Below, one piece after another: positions 9,563 through 21,500 of a stretch of DNA of 64,000 nt. The notes beneath the pieces are model-generated. The model was not told the origin of the DNA and ran no database searches. It worked only from the letters and a program-made list of their open reading frames with translations. Origin of the DNA: Mesostigma viride (lineage: Eukaryota; Streptophyta; Mesostigmatophyceae; Mesostigmatales; Mesostigmataceae); contig RPFO01000079.1 of assembly GCA_009746045.1 (NCBI GenBank), forward strand, positions 5,522,161 to 5,586,160, written 5' to 3'. Made by a program: the position numbers and the translations under genes. How positions within the stretch are numbered: the stretch's first letter is position 1; every line of letters starts with the position of its first letter.

Positions 9563-12500
9563 GTGAGGGCGGCATGGCAATAGCATCGGTGCTTCATGAT
9601 TGGTGTGCGCTGTCTGGCAGTATGGCTGCATGGCATGTATGCCATGCAGTCATGATGGAGGTCAAGATCAAGAGCAAGACGCTCTAGATCTTGAACGCTG
9701 CAGCACAGCGTGACCTCGCAAGTCTGTGGCCCACGAGTACGAGAGTCCTTGCATGGCCACACAGAGATATTCCGTGATGTTTGGTGATGACATCACCTGG
9801 TTCATAAATGTTCCGCAAGGCTGGAGGTATGTAGGCAAATAGGATACTGTTTTGACATAGATGCCTCTACATGGGACAATCTTGAAGCGGGACAGCTCTG
9901 GATCACCCGGCAGCTCAGTCAAGAAGAGTGCTGCATTAACAGCCTATCTCTTGTGTGCCTGGCATGTTCAGTAGTGTCTGCGAAGAGAAGAAGTGTGCCA
10001 GGTGTGTCTTTGCTGATTCCGCCACGATGGGGTCTATCGTTTCTTGTCACTAGCTACTTAGGTTGCCGACGTGTGCCATGAGCGATAGCGGCAAAAGGGG
10101 CAGCTTTTCAGCAAGAGAGCCGTCTCAGGCAAAGTAAAGAACCGATTTATTACGTTAAGAAAGCTTTGCAGCACTGCTCAGCAGCGCAAGTCAATGGCAG
10201 GGATCCATTCGATCCCTCATGTAGGAAGCCCCGCAAGTAGCACACAAAGGCGGCGCTTACATGACAAGGTCGGCTTGTGTCAACCCTTTGCCCCCCGTTA
10301 TCCACCCCCTTGCCACAGGCAAGTGCGTGGCGGCCGCTAGTTCCTCTGGCACTCTCTGCCAGCTGGACCGACGGGACGCCCTCCTCAAGCAGCTTCTAGG
10401 ATACATCAAAGAGCCCCCCCTGGCATCCGGCAGCGCCCTCCTCAGCGCAGTGTCGCTACTCAAGGGCGCAGAAGGCGTCAATTTGGAGCACCTGCACCTG
10501 CAGGCATTGGCGGTGGACGCGTGTGGCACACTGTGTGGGCTCTCACCGGATGTGCCCACGCTGCTGGCGCACGAGCTGGTCACGGTGAGCCCACTGCTAC
10601 TAGCCACATGTAACTGTGTGTGTACACGGAGAGACATCACACGGTGCAACATGTAACTGTGTAGTGGAGAAATTGAAGGTTGCGACACCTTTCTGCTTGT
10701 AACTGTTTGCATGGTATGCTTGCAATACTCTAGGCTTGCTGTACCCTTTGTCCTTTTTCGTCCGAAAGGGCGTATTGGCCCCATCAATCGTCACCACTAG
10801 TGTCGTTTCTGTTGTGAAACTGCCAGAAAGATGTGCCTTACATTCAGCAGTTGACTCGCAACGGTGGCTGGCACGAGGCATGTCTGTGGACGTAATAGGG
10901 TGCCTTCCCTCGCAAAGCCTTCACCATGCCACCCTGGCCACTGCCCTGCCACAACAACAGATGGCCGTCCAGTTGTTCGACGCCCCCGATGAGCCATCCG
11001 AGCTGACAGGGCGCATCCTGTCCAACACCAACCGGCTGATGGGCGTGCTGCTGTGGCGCAGGTGGGTGCACAGAGTTTGAGAATGCCTACTATGTCCTCG
11101 AGCACCTTTATCGTACCGTGGTGGCCTTTCTAACCAATTCACAGGTCTCTATCTAGATCGGTATTCTGCGGCATCGCCCAACAGCTGGCATGCCTCTGGA
11201 TGCCCTCATCATTTGCCACCATGCAGCATGTTCATATTTACCTGTGTACGCTTCAGGTAGGATACTTACTACAGGGACGGATGGTACTCTACATATAAGG
11301 CTCGGCTGCGAGGCACAACCGCATAGGGCCAAGCGCCACCGGTGACGTTCATTCTGTGAGCACGCGACCTGGAGCGACTTGCGAGTGGGGAAGCTTCCGG
11401 TACTTTCTGTTTCAAGATAAATTACAACGGGAGACTGCGCTCATTTTCTGACCATAGTCCAGTATGGCTTTGACCACGTCATATGAGAGCTCTGCTTTGG
11501 TTTAGGATCGCTGCGTGCATCATGGATGCCCCTTTCCTCAGCGAGTATTGCTATAGGGTGGTTGGAGCTGGCGTGGTACCCAGTGAGGGACATGTTGAAC
11601 CAGGTTCATATTCACCCAGTGTTTGGCATGCTTGTGCATGATGATGAAACAGGCCTTTTTGATATGCTGACGTGGTCTTTGTGATTTTGCCATGGAGTGA
11701 CGTGAAAACTGCATTACTACTGGTAGTGAAGTTGACACCTGTGCAAGGGGAAGTTGGCGAGTCACAACAAACGGTTGGTTCCGACTTTCTCGTTGAAGCT
11801 CAGCCATGCCGTAGAAGCTCAACCATACCTTATCGCCTGGCACATTACCATGTGACACCTGGCAATCATATGCCACATTGTACATATACACCTACACAGC
11901 TCGGAGGACAAGGACGGTTGCGACTCGATGCTGAGCGACCAGCTGGCAAAGATGGACCCCTGGCTGGCGGCGCGTGGCAGCACCCAGCGCGAGCGCGCCA
12001 GCGCGTGCGTGCTGTACCTGTTGCAGCGCTTGGATCAGCTCAGCTCCCGCAAGAGCATGGGTGGGTGGCATAGCTACTAGGGCACTACACGAACATCGGT
12101 GGGTGGCATAGCTAGTGTACGGCAAGGGCTTCGGTGGGTTTACTAGTGCACTGCAAGAGCATTGCAGTGGGCTCAATAGTGCACTGTAAAAGCATTGATG
12201 GGCTCAATCATTAGTGCACTGCAATCGCATTGGTGGGTTCAAGAGTGCACTGTAAGAGCACCAGTGGGTTCCCAAGTGTATTGCGAGCGCATCGATGGGT
12301 GTCGTTGTGCATGGCAGCGTTCATGGCAGGGAGGAATCCAAGGAGATGCGCCTTCCTCTAGGTCCATTTGGAGGTGGATGCCTGTGGACCCCAATCAGGG
12401 GGCCAGCCACCCATTCAGGGTGGTGTGTGGCCATAAGAGGATTGATGGCAAAGTCACCACAGAACATGGGAGTCCTCAGGTTCAGCCTGTCTTCCACAAA

Positions 12501-15500
12501 ACGCTGCTAAGCAGATGTTGCTATGGCTGAAGAGGTCCTTGGGATCCTTTCCACCAGCAGAATAGTCTTGATCTCTTGGATGGCTCTCTCCACCACCCCT
12601 TGCTGGCCGTGGCTCTCCCTGGGTGTTATCAGCAGCTCTGGAAACTCTGGCATGTTCTCACAGCACTCAAATCGAATGTCACACTGCAGCAACTCTATAA
12701 CCCAGGGTACCTGCTCCTTGTCAACTTGAGAGCAGCAATCAGAGTTGGTTTCTCCATATCATGCAGGATCTCTAGGGTCTTGTACGTGGTATATATCTGT
12801 CTACTGCCACTCGCAGCTTCAACCCCCGAATCCTCTGAATGTCAACCTGGATATAGAGTAGGAGGCCTGGCATGAGACTGCTTGAGCTTTCTAGAAACTA
12901 GCCTGCAACTGCAGGCTTGAGCCACATGTTGGCAAATGGAGTACAACTCACTTCCTCCCAACCGCCTAGCAACCTGCAAAGGCTGAGCTGCATGGCCAAA
13001 CATGGTGTGCAACCTTGATGCAATATCATACAAAAGAGAAAAACTGTTATTCATTATTATTAGCATCCAGGGTATGTACAGATCCCTTATGTACCAGGGA
13101 CCAGGGTCGTGCCTGTCAGACCGTCCCAGTCTTATCCTCATCCTGATCATCCTCTCCAATTACTGCACGATCCGAATGTGTATGAGATCCACCTGACTCC
13201 ACGGCCCAGGTCCTGCCTCAGGCTCAGCACCGCCATGGCGGGCTCGTTGACGAGTAACCATTACTGCTAACAGCTGGCATACTCTCTGGGATAACCAAGC
13301 TTACTATACCATAACTATACCATTACTGCTACAGCTGGCATACTCTCTGGGATAACCAAGCTTACTATACCATTACTATACCATTACTGCTACAGCTGGC
13401 ATACTCTCTAGGAAAACCAAGCCTGCCCCATCGTGTCCATTGGGCTCTAAACTAAGAGATGGGGCTGCCCCTCACTGCTGTCATTAGCAGGTGCATCACA
13501 TACCTCTGGGGGATCCTTCCAGTGTTCAGAGGCATGTGAAGGCTCGAGTCAATGGTCAGTAGCCCTGCCCTTGCCCTTACGGTCCTGGGATGCACCAACA
13601 CCCTGACCTGTGCCCTGAGCTGGCTTGCGCTGACCCTCCTGCCTGAGGTAAGAAGGGCACTCATTCCTGAAGTGACCCTTGCCATGGCAGAAGTAGCACT
13701 CGACCTGGCTTGTGTCCCGTGAGGTCCCGCTGCTGGGCACAGCCTTGGGAGATCCACCCACCCTCCTGAAGTCAAACTGGGACTGTGGAGGTCCCGACCT
13801 CGGTGGTGGCTCCCTTTCAGCCATTCTGCCACGCCCCCTCCTCAGCCTTCCTCGATCCCCACAAGGGTTCTCCGGCCGACTTGAGGACGCTGGACCCCCG
13901 CGGCCCGATCCCCTCATGGACTTGACTGCAGGCTCAGCTGGCGCTCCTCATCAGCGGGACGAGGGCGCTTCCCGCCTACATACTTTCCACTGAAACACTC
14001 ATACAACTGATCAGTCACGGCAGCCCAAGACTGGGCCTCGCGCATGTGGATTGTCATGAGTGACCTGATCAAGTTTGAGTGATTTCGAGAAATCCCCCAT
14101 GGCCATCTTGTCATTGCAGAAAAAAACCTTGGCCATGGCGTCCTCCCGCACCTTGCAGAAGTCTTCAAAGGCCTGCACCACCAGCTGCCCCTTGGTCGGC
14201 TTATAATGCAGGTACTCCTGCTTCAAATGGGACCCGTCTATGGTCCGCTTTTCCGACAGGATTGACCTAAGTCGAACCACAAACTGTGCCCAGGTCTCCC
14301 CCGCAGCATTGCGCTCCCGGACGAACTTGAAAAGCCGCCTGCCCGACTGCCAAATGTAGGCACTCGACGCCAGGGTGCGCAGCTTCTGACCTGGATAGAT
14401 CTCGCTGTAGAGCTCCTTGTCCTCCAACATGCGCTCTGCGTCGTGTGGCTGCCAATTGTCCTTGACAGACTGAAATTGGCAAAGCACTGCGCAGCCTTCA
14501 GCTGCGGTAGGGCGACGTGGCTGGCTCCGGGCTGCTGGGGCGTTCTGATCTTCCTGGGACTTCTGGTCTTCCTGCTCCTCATCCGACTCGGGGTGGTTAA
14601 CTGCCGCGCCCCGACGTCCATCTGGATCTGCGCCGCGCCTGCCACCGTGGATGCGCTGCTGACTCCGCTCATCAATACCCTCCTGGCTTGGGTCGCGGTT
14701 CAGGTCGATGTTGGTCTGGTTCAGATCTTGACAAACAGAGATCCGACTAAGCAACCACAATGCAGTATGAAAGTCCAGGAAACAAACAACGCCGACCGCT
14801 GCCGACCCTAGTCGACTCCGGCGCCGTTTTCCACCGACGGCACTTGGTTCTTCTTGTCGCTGTCGTGTCGCTCGTGGGCCTCGGCACACTGTCGCCACGG
14901 CTATCCCCAGCACCCGCCTGGCGCTTCACAGTTGGGCTAGGAGGCACAACAGCGCCGTCGCCGTTGGCGGGATACGTCGGCGAATTGCTGACGTTAGCAC
15001 CTCGGGGATCATAAACTGGCAACACCTCCGGCACAACCTCCCCTGCCTCGGGAAGCCCTTCCACACTGGTCGCGTCGGCGCGATACCTGAAGTAATCACC
15101 GTCGTGAGAGCTGCCGCTGAAGGTTCCCCAACGTCGCACCACACCAGGGCCGCGAGCAATATATCGGCAAGCGGCACCCAAAGCCACTCGCGCTGAATGT
15201 TGTCGAAACAGTCATCGGCACGTGTAGCGTGCTGAAGACCCAAAATGGCGGCCGACACACTCCTGATGGTAGAGACGCTCCCAGATCGCTCGATTTGACG
15301 TCTTCCTGAAGGCGGAATGGGGGCTGCGATGCCCTCGAATGCCCTTTGAGCACCAAGGTCTACAGTGTTTTGCTCTAGCTCCTGGAGCAGAACTTGCCAG
15401 GAACCTGCTCGCCCCCACGTCGAGCGACCAGCTCCTGTGAATCCGTTCGACGAGAGCTGTTATCACAGCTCGGATATCGACCGAACCGTGAAGCTCCCGC

Positions 15501-18500
15501 TCGATGTCGTTGATGCTCCTCTGCGGAGGAACCGCGATGGTAGCGATGTGTTGAAGAATGCGCTCCCGATTTTCCTGCTCGTCGTCCAAGACCTGCACAA
15601 AGTTCCGATTCACCGGAGGGCAATCTCCGAGCAAGTGAGACAAATCTTTCACAATTTGATGAAGCTCGGCAGGATCCGCTCCACCAATGTATTGCCGCTG
15701 CAGCCTGAAACTGGGACGTCGCGGAGCTTCTTGAACCATTCGTCGCTGCGGGCGAAATGCCTTTGCCACTGCCGCACCAAATCCGCAAGCAAAACCATGA
15801 CCAGGTTCCTCCTGGCCGTCTAGGCGAACTGCTTGTAATTTGAGTTCAAGCGCAATGTTAAGGGATGTGTGGATTGCAATGCGGATAAACTGAGAATGGT
15901 TGGATTTGAGCTTTGTTAAAAGATATAGATTACAGCGTATACTCGAGTGTGAGCTACGCCCAGGATTACTCGCACAAGATTGCCAAGTCAAGATACACGC
16001 GTGAGGCAGTGCTTGCAAGATGCCCAGTTGGCATTGCTCTATTCTTTATATACACTCTGCGAACTGTACTTTGCTAGGGAACACCGCAGTTACTCCGCAT
16101 GTACTAACCTGCTCAGGACTAAATATCCCGGTACAGTAGGACCATCCGGTACAGTATTTATATCCGGTACAGTAGCACCGCTACACCGGTACAGTGAACC
16201 ACCACAGAGCACAGTCCACACAGTAATTATGACATCAGTAACGACCATTCCTAGGCTAGGCCTGCGGTCCCACAAACCACAGGTTAAGGCTCCAATTTCC
16301 TGCGTGCAAGGTATTCATCCAATACCGTCGTAGCTGAAGCACAGTGTTCCTGTCGTCCCAGGAATAACTGTCGGCCCACCATGTCCTCAACAGATAAGCA
16401 ACATATTCGCGTGCGACCTTCGCATGCAGCCGGCTCGTGCTCGCGTGCGACCGGGATCGTCGGAAGCCCATAACTTTCTCGATACTTGTCGGAATGACTC
16501 CTTCCCGGCAGCACTGGAATAGCAGCAACACAGTGATTCAGGATAATCCCAATGTGGTTGGCGTCAACTCCTGTCCTGGAACTCTCAGGTAAGATGTCTG
16601 CTTTTTAGGCGTAAAAGGTGGTGGCTTCCACGCATGCCTGCACTGATTGGCCCGATGCATAGGGTTCATGGGGTGTAGACGGCAAGGAGGGAGGCTAGAT
16701 TTCACGGAGTGGAGAGGGTAGCGGGTCCATACCTTTTTGGGCATTTGAGGTTGTAGCCAAACCTAATGGCTACAAAATGTGATGAATTTTCTGACATTTA
16801 GGTAGGAATCTTCTCATAAAATGCTCTTGTTTTGCTTGGGTGATTGGTTTCACCCTTCCTTGACCGCTTGTTCGCATGCATCAGCCGGGCTCCTCTATTC
16901 CCGCAGCTGTCTCCACTTGGGCCAGAGGCTGGCACATTATGTACCGCTGCTCAATGACCCCACGCCCTCTGTGCGGGCATCTGCTGCACAGGTGAGCGGC
17001 TGCGGTGGTGGGTTATATGCAAAGGAAGCATGTAACATAGGTAGCCTGTCTGCAACTGGAATGGCCCCGCCTCGACCAGACAATCTCACTGCTACTTTGT
17101 GTTGCGTTAGCCCTGGTGATCCGTGGCAAGCACGATGGTAAGGCACGAGTCGCTGGCCCGTTAACATCCCAAAGAACGTTCTTTCGCGTGTGGAATTTGA
17201 ACCTTTGGATCTTGATCGCAATTTACTTTACGTTCATGTTTCGTTATTTGCTTTTGCATTGTAGCACAGCTTCCAAGGCCATGGTTTCCATAATCTTCAG
17301 TCGTCTCTGTATGCGTTGCGTGCTACCTTGACATTATGGGAGGACTCCTCCACGCCATGCGTTTCCTGTGGGGGCAACCCCCTACATGCCACCTTGTCTG
17401 GTGATCAGATCGTGGAGCGGCTGGTGAGCGTGGCCGCTATCCTGCAGCTGCACGAACAGGAGGCCCTGTCGCCTGTCACCTCTGCAGGAGGGGGGGAGGG
17501 GGAGGGGGAAGGTGCGGTGGAGGGTGAGGGCGAGGGCAAGGGCAAGGGCAAGGGTGAGGGTGCAGGTGCTGATGAGGGTGAGGGTCATGATGAGGGCGAG
17601 GGCAAGGGGAAGGGCAAGGGCAAGGGTGCGGGTGAGGGTGAGGACAAGGGCGAGGGTGAAGGCAAGGGCCAGGGCCAGCATGAGCAGACGGCAGCAGCGG
17701 GCGAGGCGCGCCCAACTTCTCCGGCGCTGAATGAGGAGGACATGCGGCGCTTGGAAGAACTGGCGACGATTGCCCGGCAGGTGAGTCATCACGTGCTTTT
17801 ACTTAATTAGGTCCTCACTCCTCTCAAGGGGAGCGCCCGGGTCCCCTCGGCACTTACTAGGTGGTGCTGTTGTGGTAGGGAAAGGGCGTCATTATTTAGA
17901 TACATCGATGGTATCCATGGGAGCGGTGGGTTGCATGGCACAGTTGTTCAATGGTGTACATGTTTTGCTATGTCCGACTAGGTTTTACTTTCTCAATGGC
18001 TCGATGGAGTCATAGGTGCAGCAACATAATGAAGGGATACAGCTGGTAAACAAGAGAGAGCTATTGCATGAAGGAAATTCCCCTAGATCACTTGCTTGTT
18101 GGTGAGGCAGGAACCGCCCACTAGGTCTACCGCAACACCTAATTTTGATCCAGTAGTTGCATCTACAATACCTAAAGATTCAAGTTGAGCAATGAAGAAG
18201 AAACCTTCCACCTTTTCCTTTGAGCGGTTCCTATGTCTCTGGCTTTGGGACGATGATGTTGGCTGTCATACTCCTGCACATTACCTTGATTTATTGCCAG
18301 CTTTATTGATAGCATGGTGGCTGCAAGTTGTTCTCTGGTTTCTTCTTTTTTTTCCTGGGTTTATTTGTTGCTGTCAGCCTGGTGGCAGGGGTATTCGCTA
18401 GTTTTCCTCTGTGTGGGGGGGGGAGGGGGGGATGCCCGAGGAGCTGCTGCATCTGCCCAGGAGCATGTGTTGTGGATGGGCTCAGGAGCAGGTGTTGTGG

Positions 18501-21500
18501 ATGGGCTCAGGAGCAGGTGTTGTGGATAAGTTAAGTAATGCATTTCGCATTACTGAACTGGATAGGCCCAGGAGCAGGCTTAGTGAGTCGTCAGCAGGCT
18601 GATTGCAGCTCGCCAGCAGTCAATGTAGCTGTATCGTAATAATTACAGCAGCATGCATGTCAGCGCCCTGGCCTCACCTGGGCCCGTGCTGCATGTACCT
18701 CATGGGTGCTGGGGGCTGCCTCCTGTTTGGCTGCGAGTGCAGATCGAGCTCGGGTGCACGGACAAGGGCACGGTGGCGGCGACGCGGGACATGATGCAGC
18801 TGATTGGGCCACTGCTGTCATGCCACGAGGTGGGTCCCGTCCAGACCTGGTCATATGCATGGTTCTTATGGCGACTCTGTGGCTATGCATGCAAGGCCAC
18901 TTCCCTAGTTGGCCATGGTCAGCCACCCTAGCTGGCCATGGTCGGCACACGGATGGAAGGGGCCATGTGAGTTATAGTCCGGGAGGCACGGCCATGCACG
19001 TGATGGATCATGTGGCCATGCTTTCCTGACTTCCTGGCACACGTCACACCCCTGCTGCGTGGTGCTGTGCGACTAGTAATCTTGCAATGGGTGGGTCGTT
19101 TACTGCGCTCTGATCTAAAATTGTTCGTTAGTTTTTTGCCACTTATGTTGTCTTTCCTGGTTTACTGCTTCATTTTGTGTTCAACCGAGGCGCTAAGGGA
19201 GTGATATATGTGATGCCTGCTTTACCGTCCTTGGCAGGTTTTACAATACCCTCACATGTATCCAAGCGTGCGTCTGGATCGTGCATGCATACTAGAGCCA
19301 GTGACAAGTAAAAGCATAAACACAACCCGGAGATGACGACGAAACGATGTCAGCTCCCACGCTGTTGTACCCTTCTTCATTCCCTCCTCGCACCCTTTGC
19401 CTGCACAGTTGGTGCGGCGACACGGATGAAGAAATGGGAAGGAAGTTCGATCCATACATGGGGTTGTGATCCCCAAGCAGTTCGGTGCTCACAGCAAGTC
19501 GCATCTACTGGCAGCTTACGCTATCTGTGCCCTTGACACGCTTGCTCTTTCTTCAAAAGGTTGGGGTATCATCTACCATCATCATGGCATCTTATTTACC
19601 CGCAACTGGCCCGTTCTGAAAGGCTGCACCAGCCCGCACCCGCTCGCACCCGCTCATTCATTTACTCATTCATTTACTCAATCATTTACCCCTTCTTACG
19701 TACTCGTTCATCGATGTCGGCACCGCAGGCATCCAGCTTCACCCAGGCAGCCTGTGAGGGGTTGCTAGTGGGCATTCCTGAAACCTCGCTGGGCACGGCC
19801 GTGGCCATCACCATCATTTGCACCCAGAAGGGGAAGGAGATGCTTCAGGCGTTTCCATCGTACGTTGGACCGAGTCAAGACTGACGGATGTTCTGATTTT
19901 GATGTTTTAGTACTCCTCGTGTTTGACTTGCATCTGGTGTTGCTGTAAGTTGGCTTTTCCGCTGTGGCGTCGCTTTTCACTCCAGTAAACTATCAATACT
20001 GTATTGAATTATGTGCATCACTACTGTGTATGATAGTTTGTCATGTTGTATGGACTATCGAACTAACAAACTAGCTTGGCTGTGTATGTGGTTTTGACTG
20101 CGTCAATCAGAATTTTTGTGCACGCATGCCTAATTCGCGCAGCCAACAGGGCGCCTCGTCTAGCACGTTTCTGGACGAGGGCAGCAGACTGGAGATTTAA
20201 CACAATAACTGGGTCGTTACTACCTTCCAGACTATATGCTCACAAGCACCTCTTTTGCACCTTGATCTTGTAGATTAGACCAGTCTGTGTAGGCAGTGCC
20301 ACTGCAGTCAAATCATCGTGTGGTTTTGGGTTGGCATGGGCTAACCTTCACAGCATGCGGGTACACGTGTGCGATTTGTTACGTCTCTTGTTTGCTCTTC
20401 TGTAATTTTGCATCTGCCACGGGACCTGCCACCTGCCACACGTCCGCCAGAGTGATGCAGCCTCTGCTCAAGACCATGAGAGGCATCCAAGACAAGGATG
20501 TTTACCAGCTGCTGGTGGACACTGTAAGCACATGGACCTATAGGACATCCTCTCTGTTGCATGCCAGGCACTTGTGCAGCCTGGCGCATTTTTGCTCATT
20601 TGTTTCCATGCGTGGGGAATAATACGACAGCCTGCTGTATTTCCCCATCAATCGCACCCATTGGGCCACGGTATGCCAGATTCAAGGTCACACGAAAGCT
20701 AAAACGCATGCTAATGAAACGGCTGCTTCACCTGAAAGCATTCTTCCCCCGCATTGATCCTCTGGTCGTGGTCATGACCTCCCGGCCCTAAGCCTGGCAC
20801 GTCGCGAGCCATGTTTGTCATCCTCCCTGGCAGGTGGTGGGTCTGGTGGCGGTTAGCGAGGGCAGTGGCGTCTTCTGTGGCCTCCTCAACGACTGCGGGA
20901 CCACGCTTGACCATCGGGGGGCAATGACCGTGCTGGAGGTACGTGGGAGACCGCGAGTGGAGTGAGGGGAGCGATTGGAGATGTTTCAGGCAGGAAGAAC
21001 GCTCCAAGGATGACCCGGCTAGCTAGTACCACTCCCTCGGTTTCTCATATAGCTCGGGGTAGGCTGGGTCGCAATCGCTGCCGTCGAAGGATTCAGAGAC
21101 ACAAGGGGTCTTCTGGTGTGCACTGGTGGGCGCGTCAGAACTGAACACGGCGATTCCTAAGGGGTGGGCACTTCTGGTTTGTAAAAAGTCTGTTTGGAAG
21201 CAACCTGGCAACAACCACATAACTGCTCGTGTTGACTACATTCTATCTTCCTGCTGTATACTTCTCCCATCGACCTTGATTACTTACCTACTTGGTGTGC
21301 CTCTCCCACTTACGTTGTTAACGTGGTTGACGGCTCGCTATGCTTGCTCCCCTCAGGCGCTGCTGTGTGACGAGCGCCAGGGCCTACGGCTGCTGGACTT
21401 CTTCGTCGACGAGCTCTGGAAAATGCTTCCGCCGTCTGCCACCAACATGGAGGAGCCGTTACAGGCGCAAGCGCATGCAGAGATTCGGGTGCTCAAGGCG

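Noticed and set aside
17484-17690. Retroelement Gag in the MROH-like exon because of its Gly-Glu/Gly-Lys repeat
   Set aside because: The exon is bounded by good splice sites, is in phase with both neighbours, and has HEAT-type helices on both sides of the repeat.
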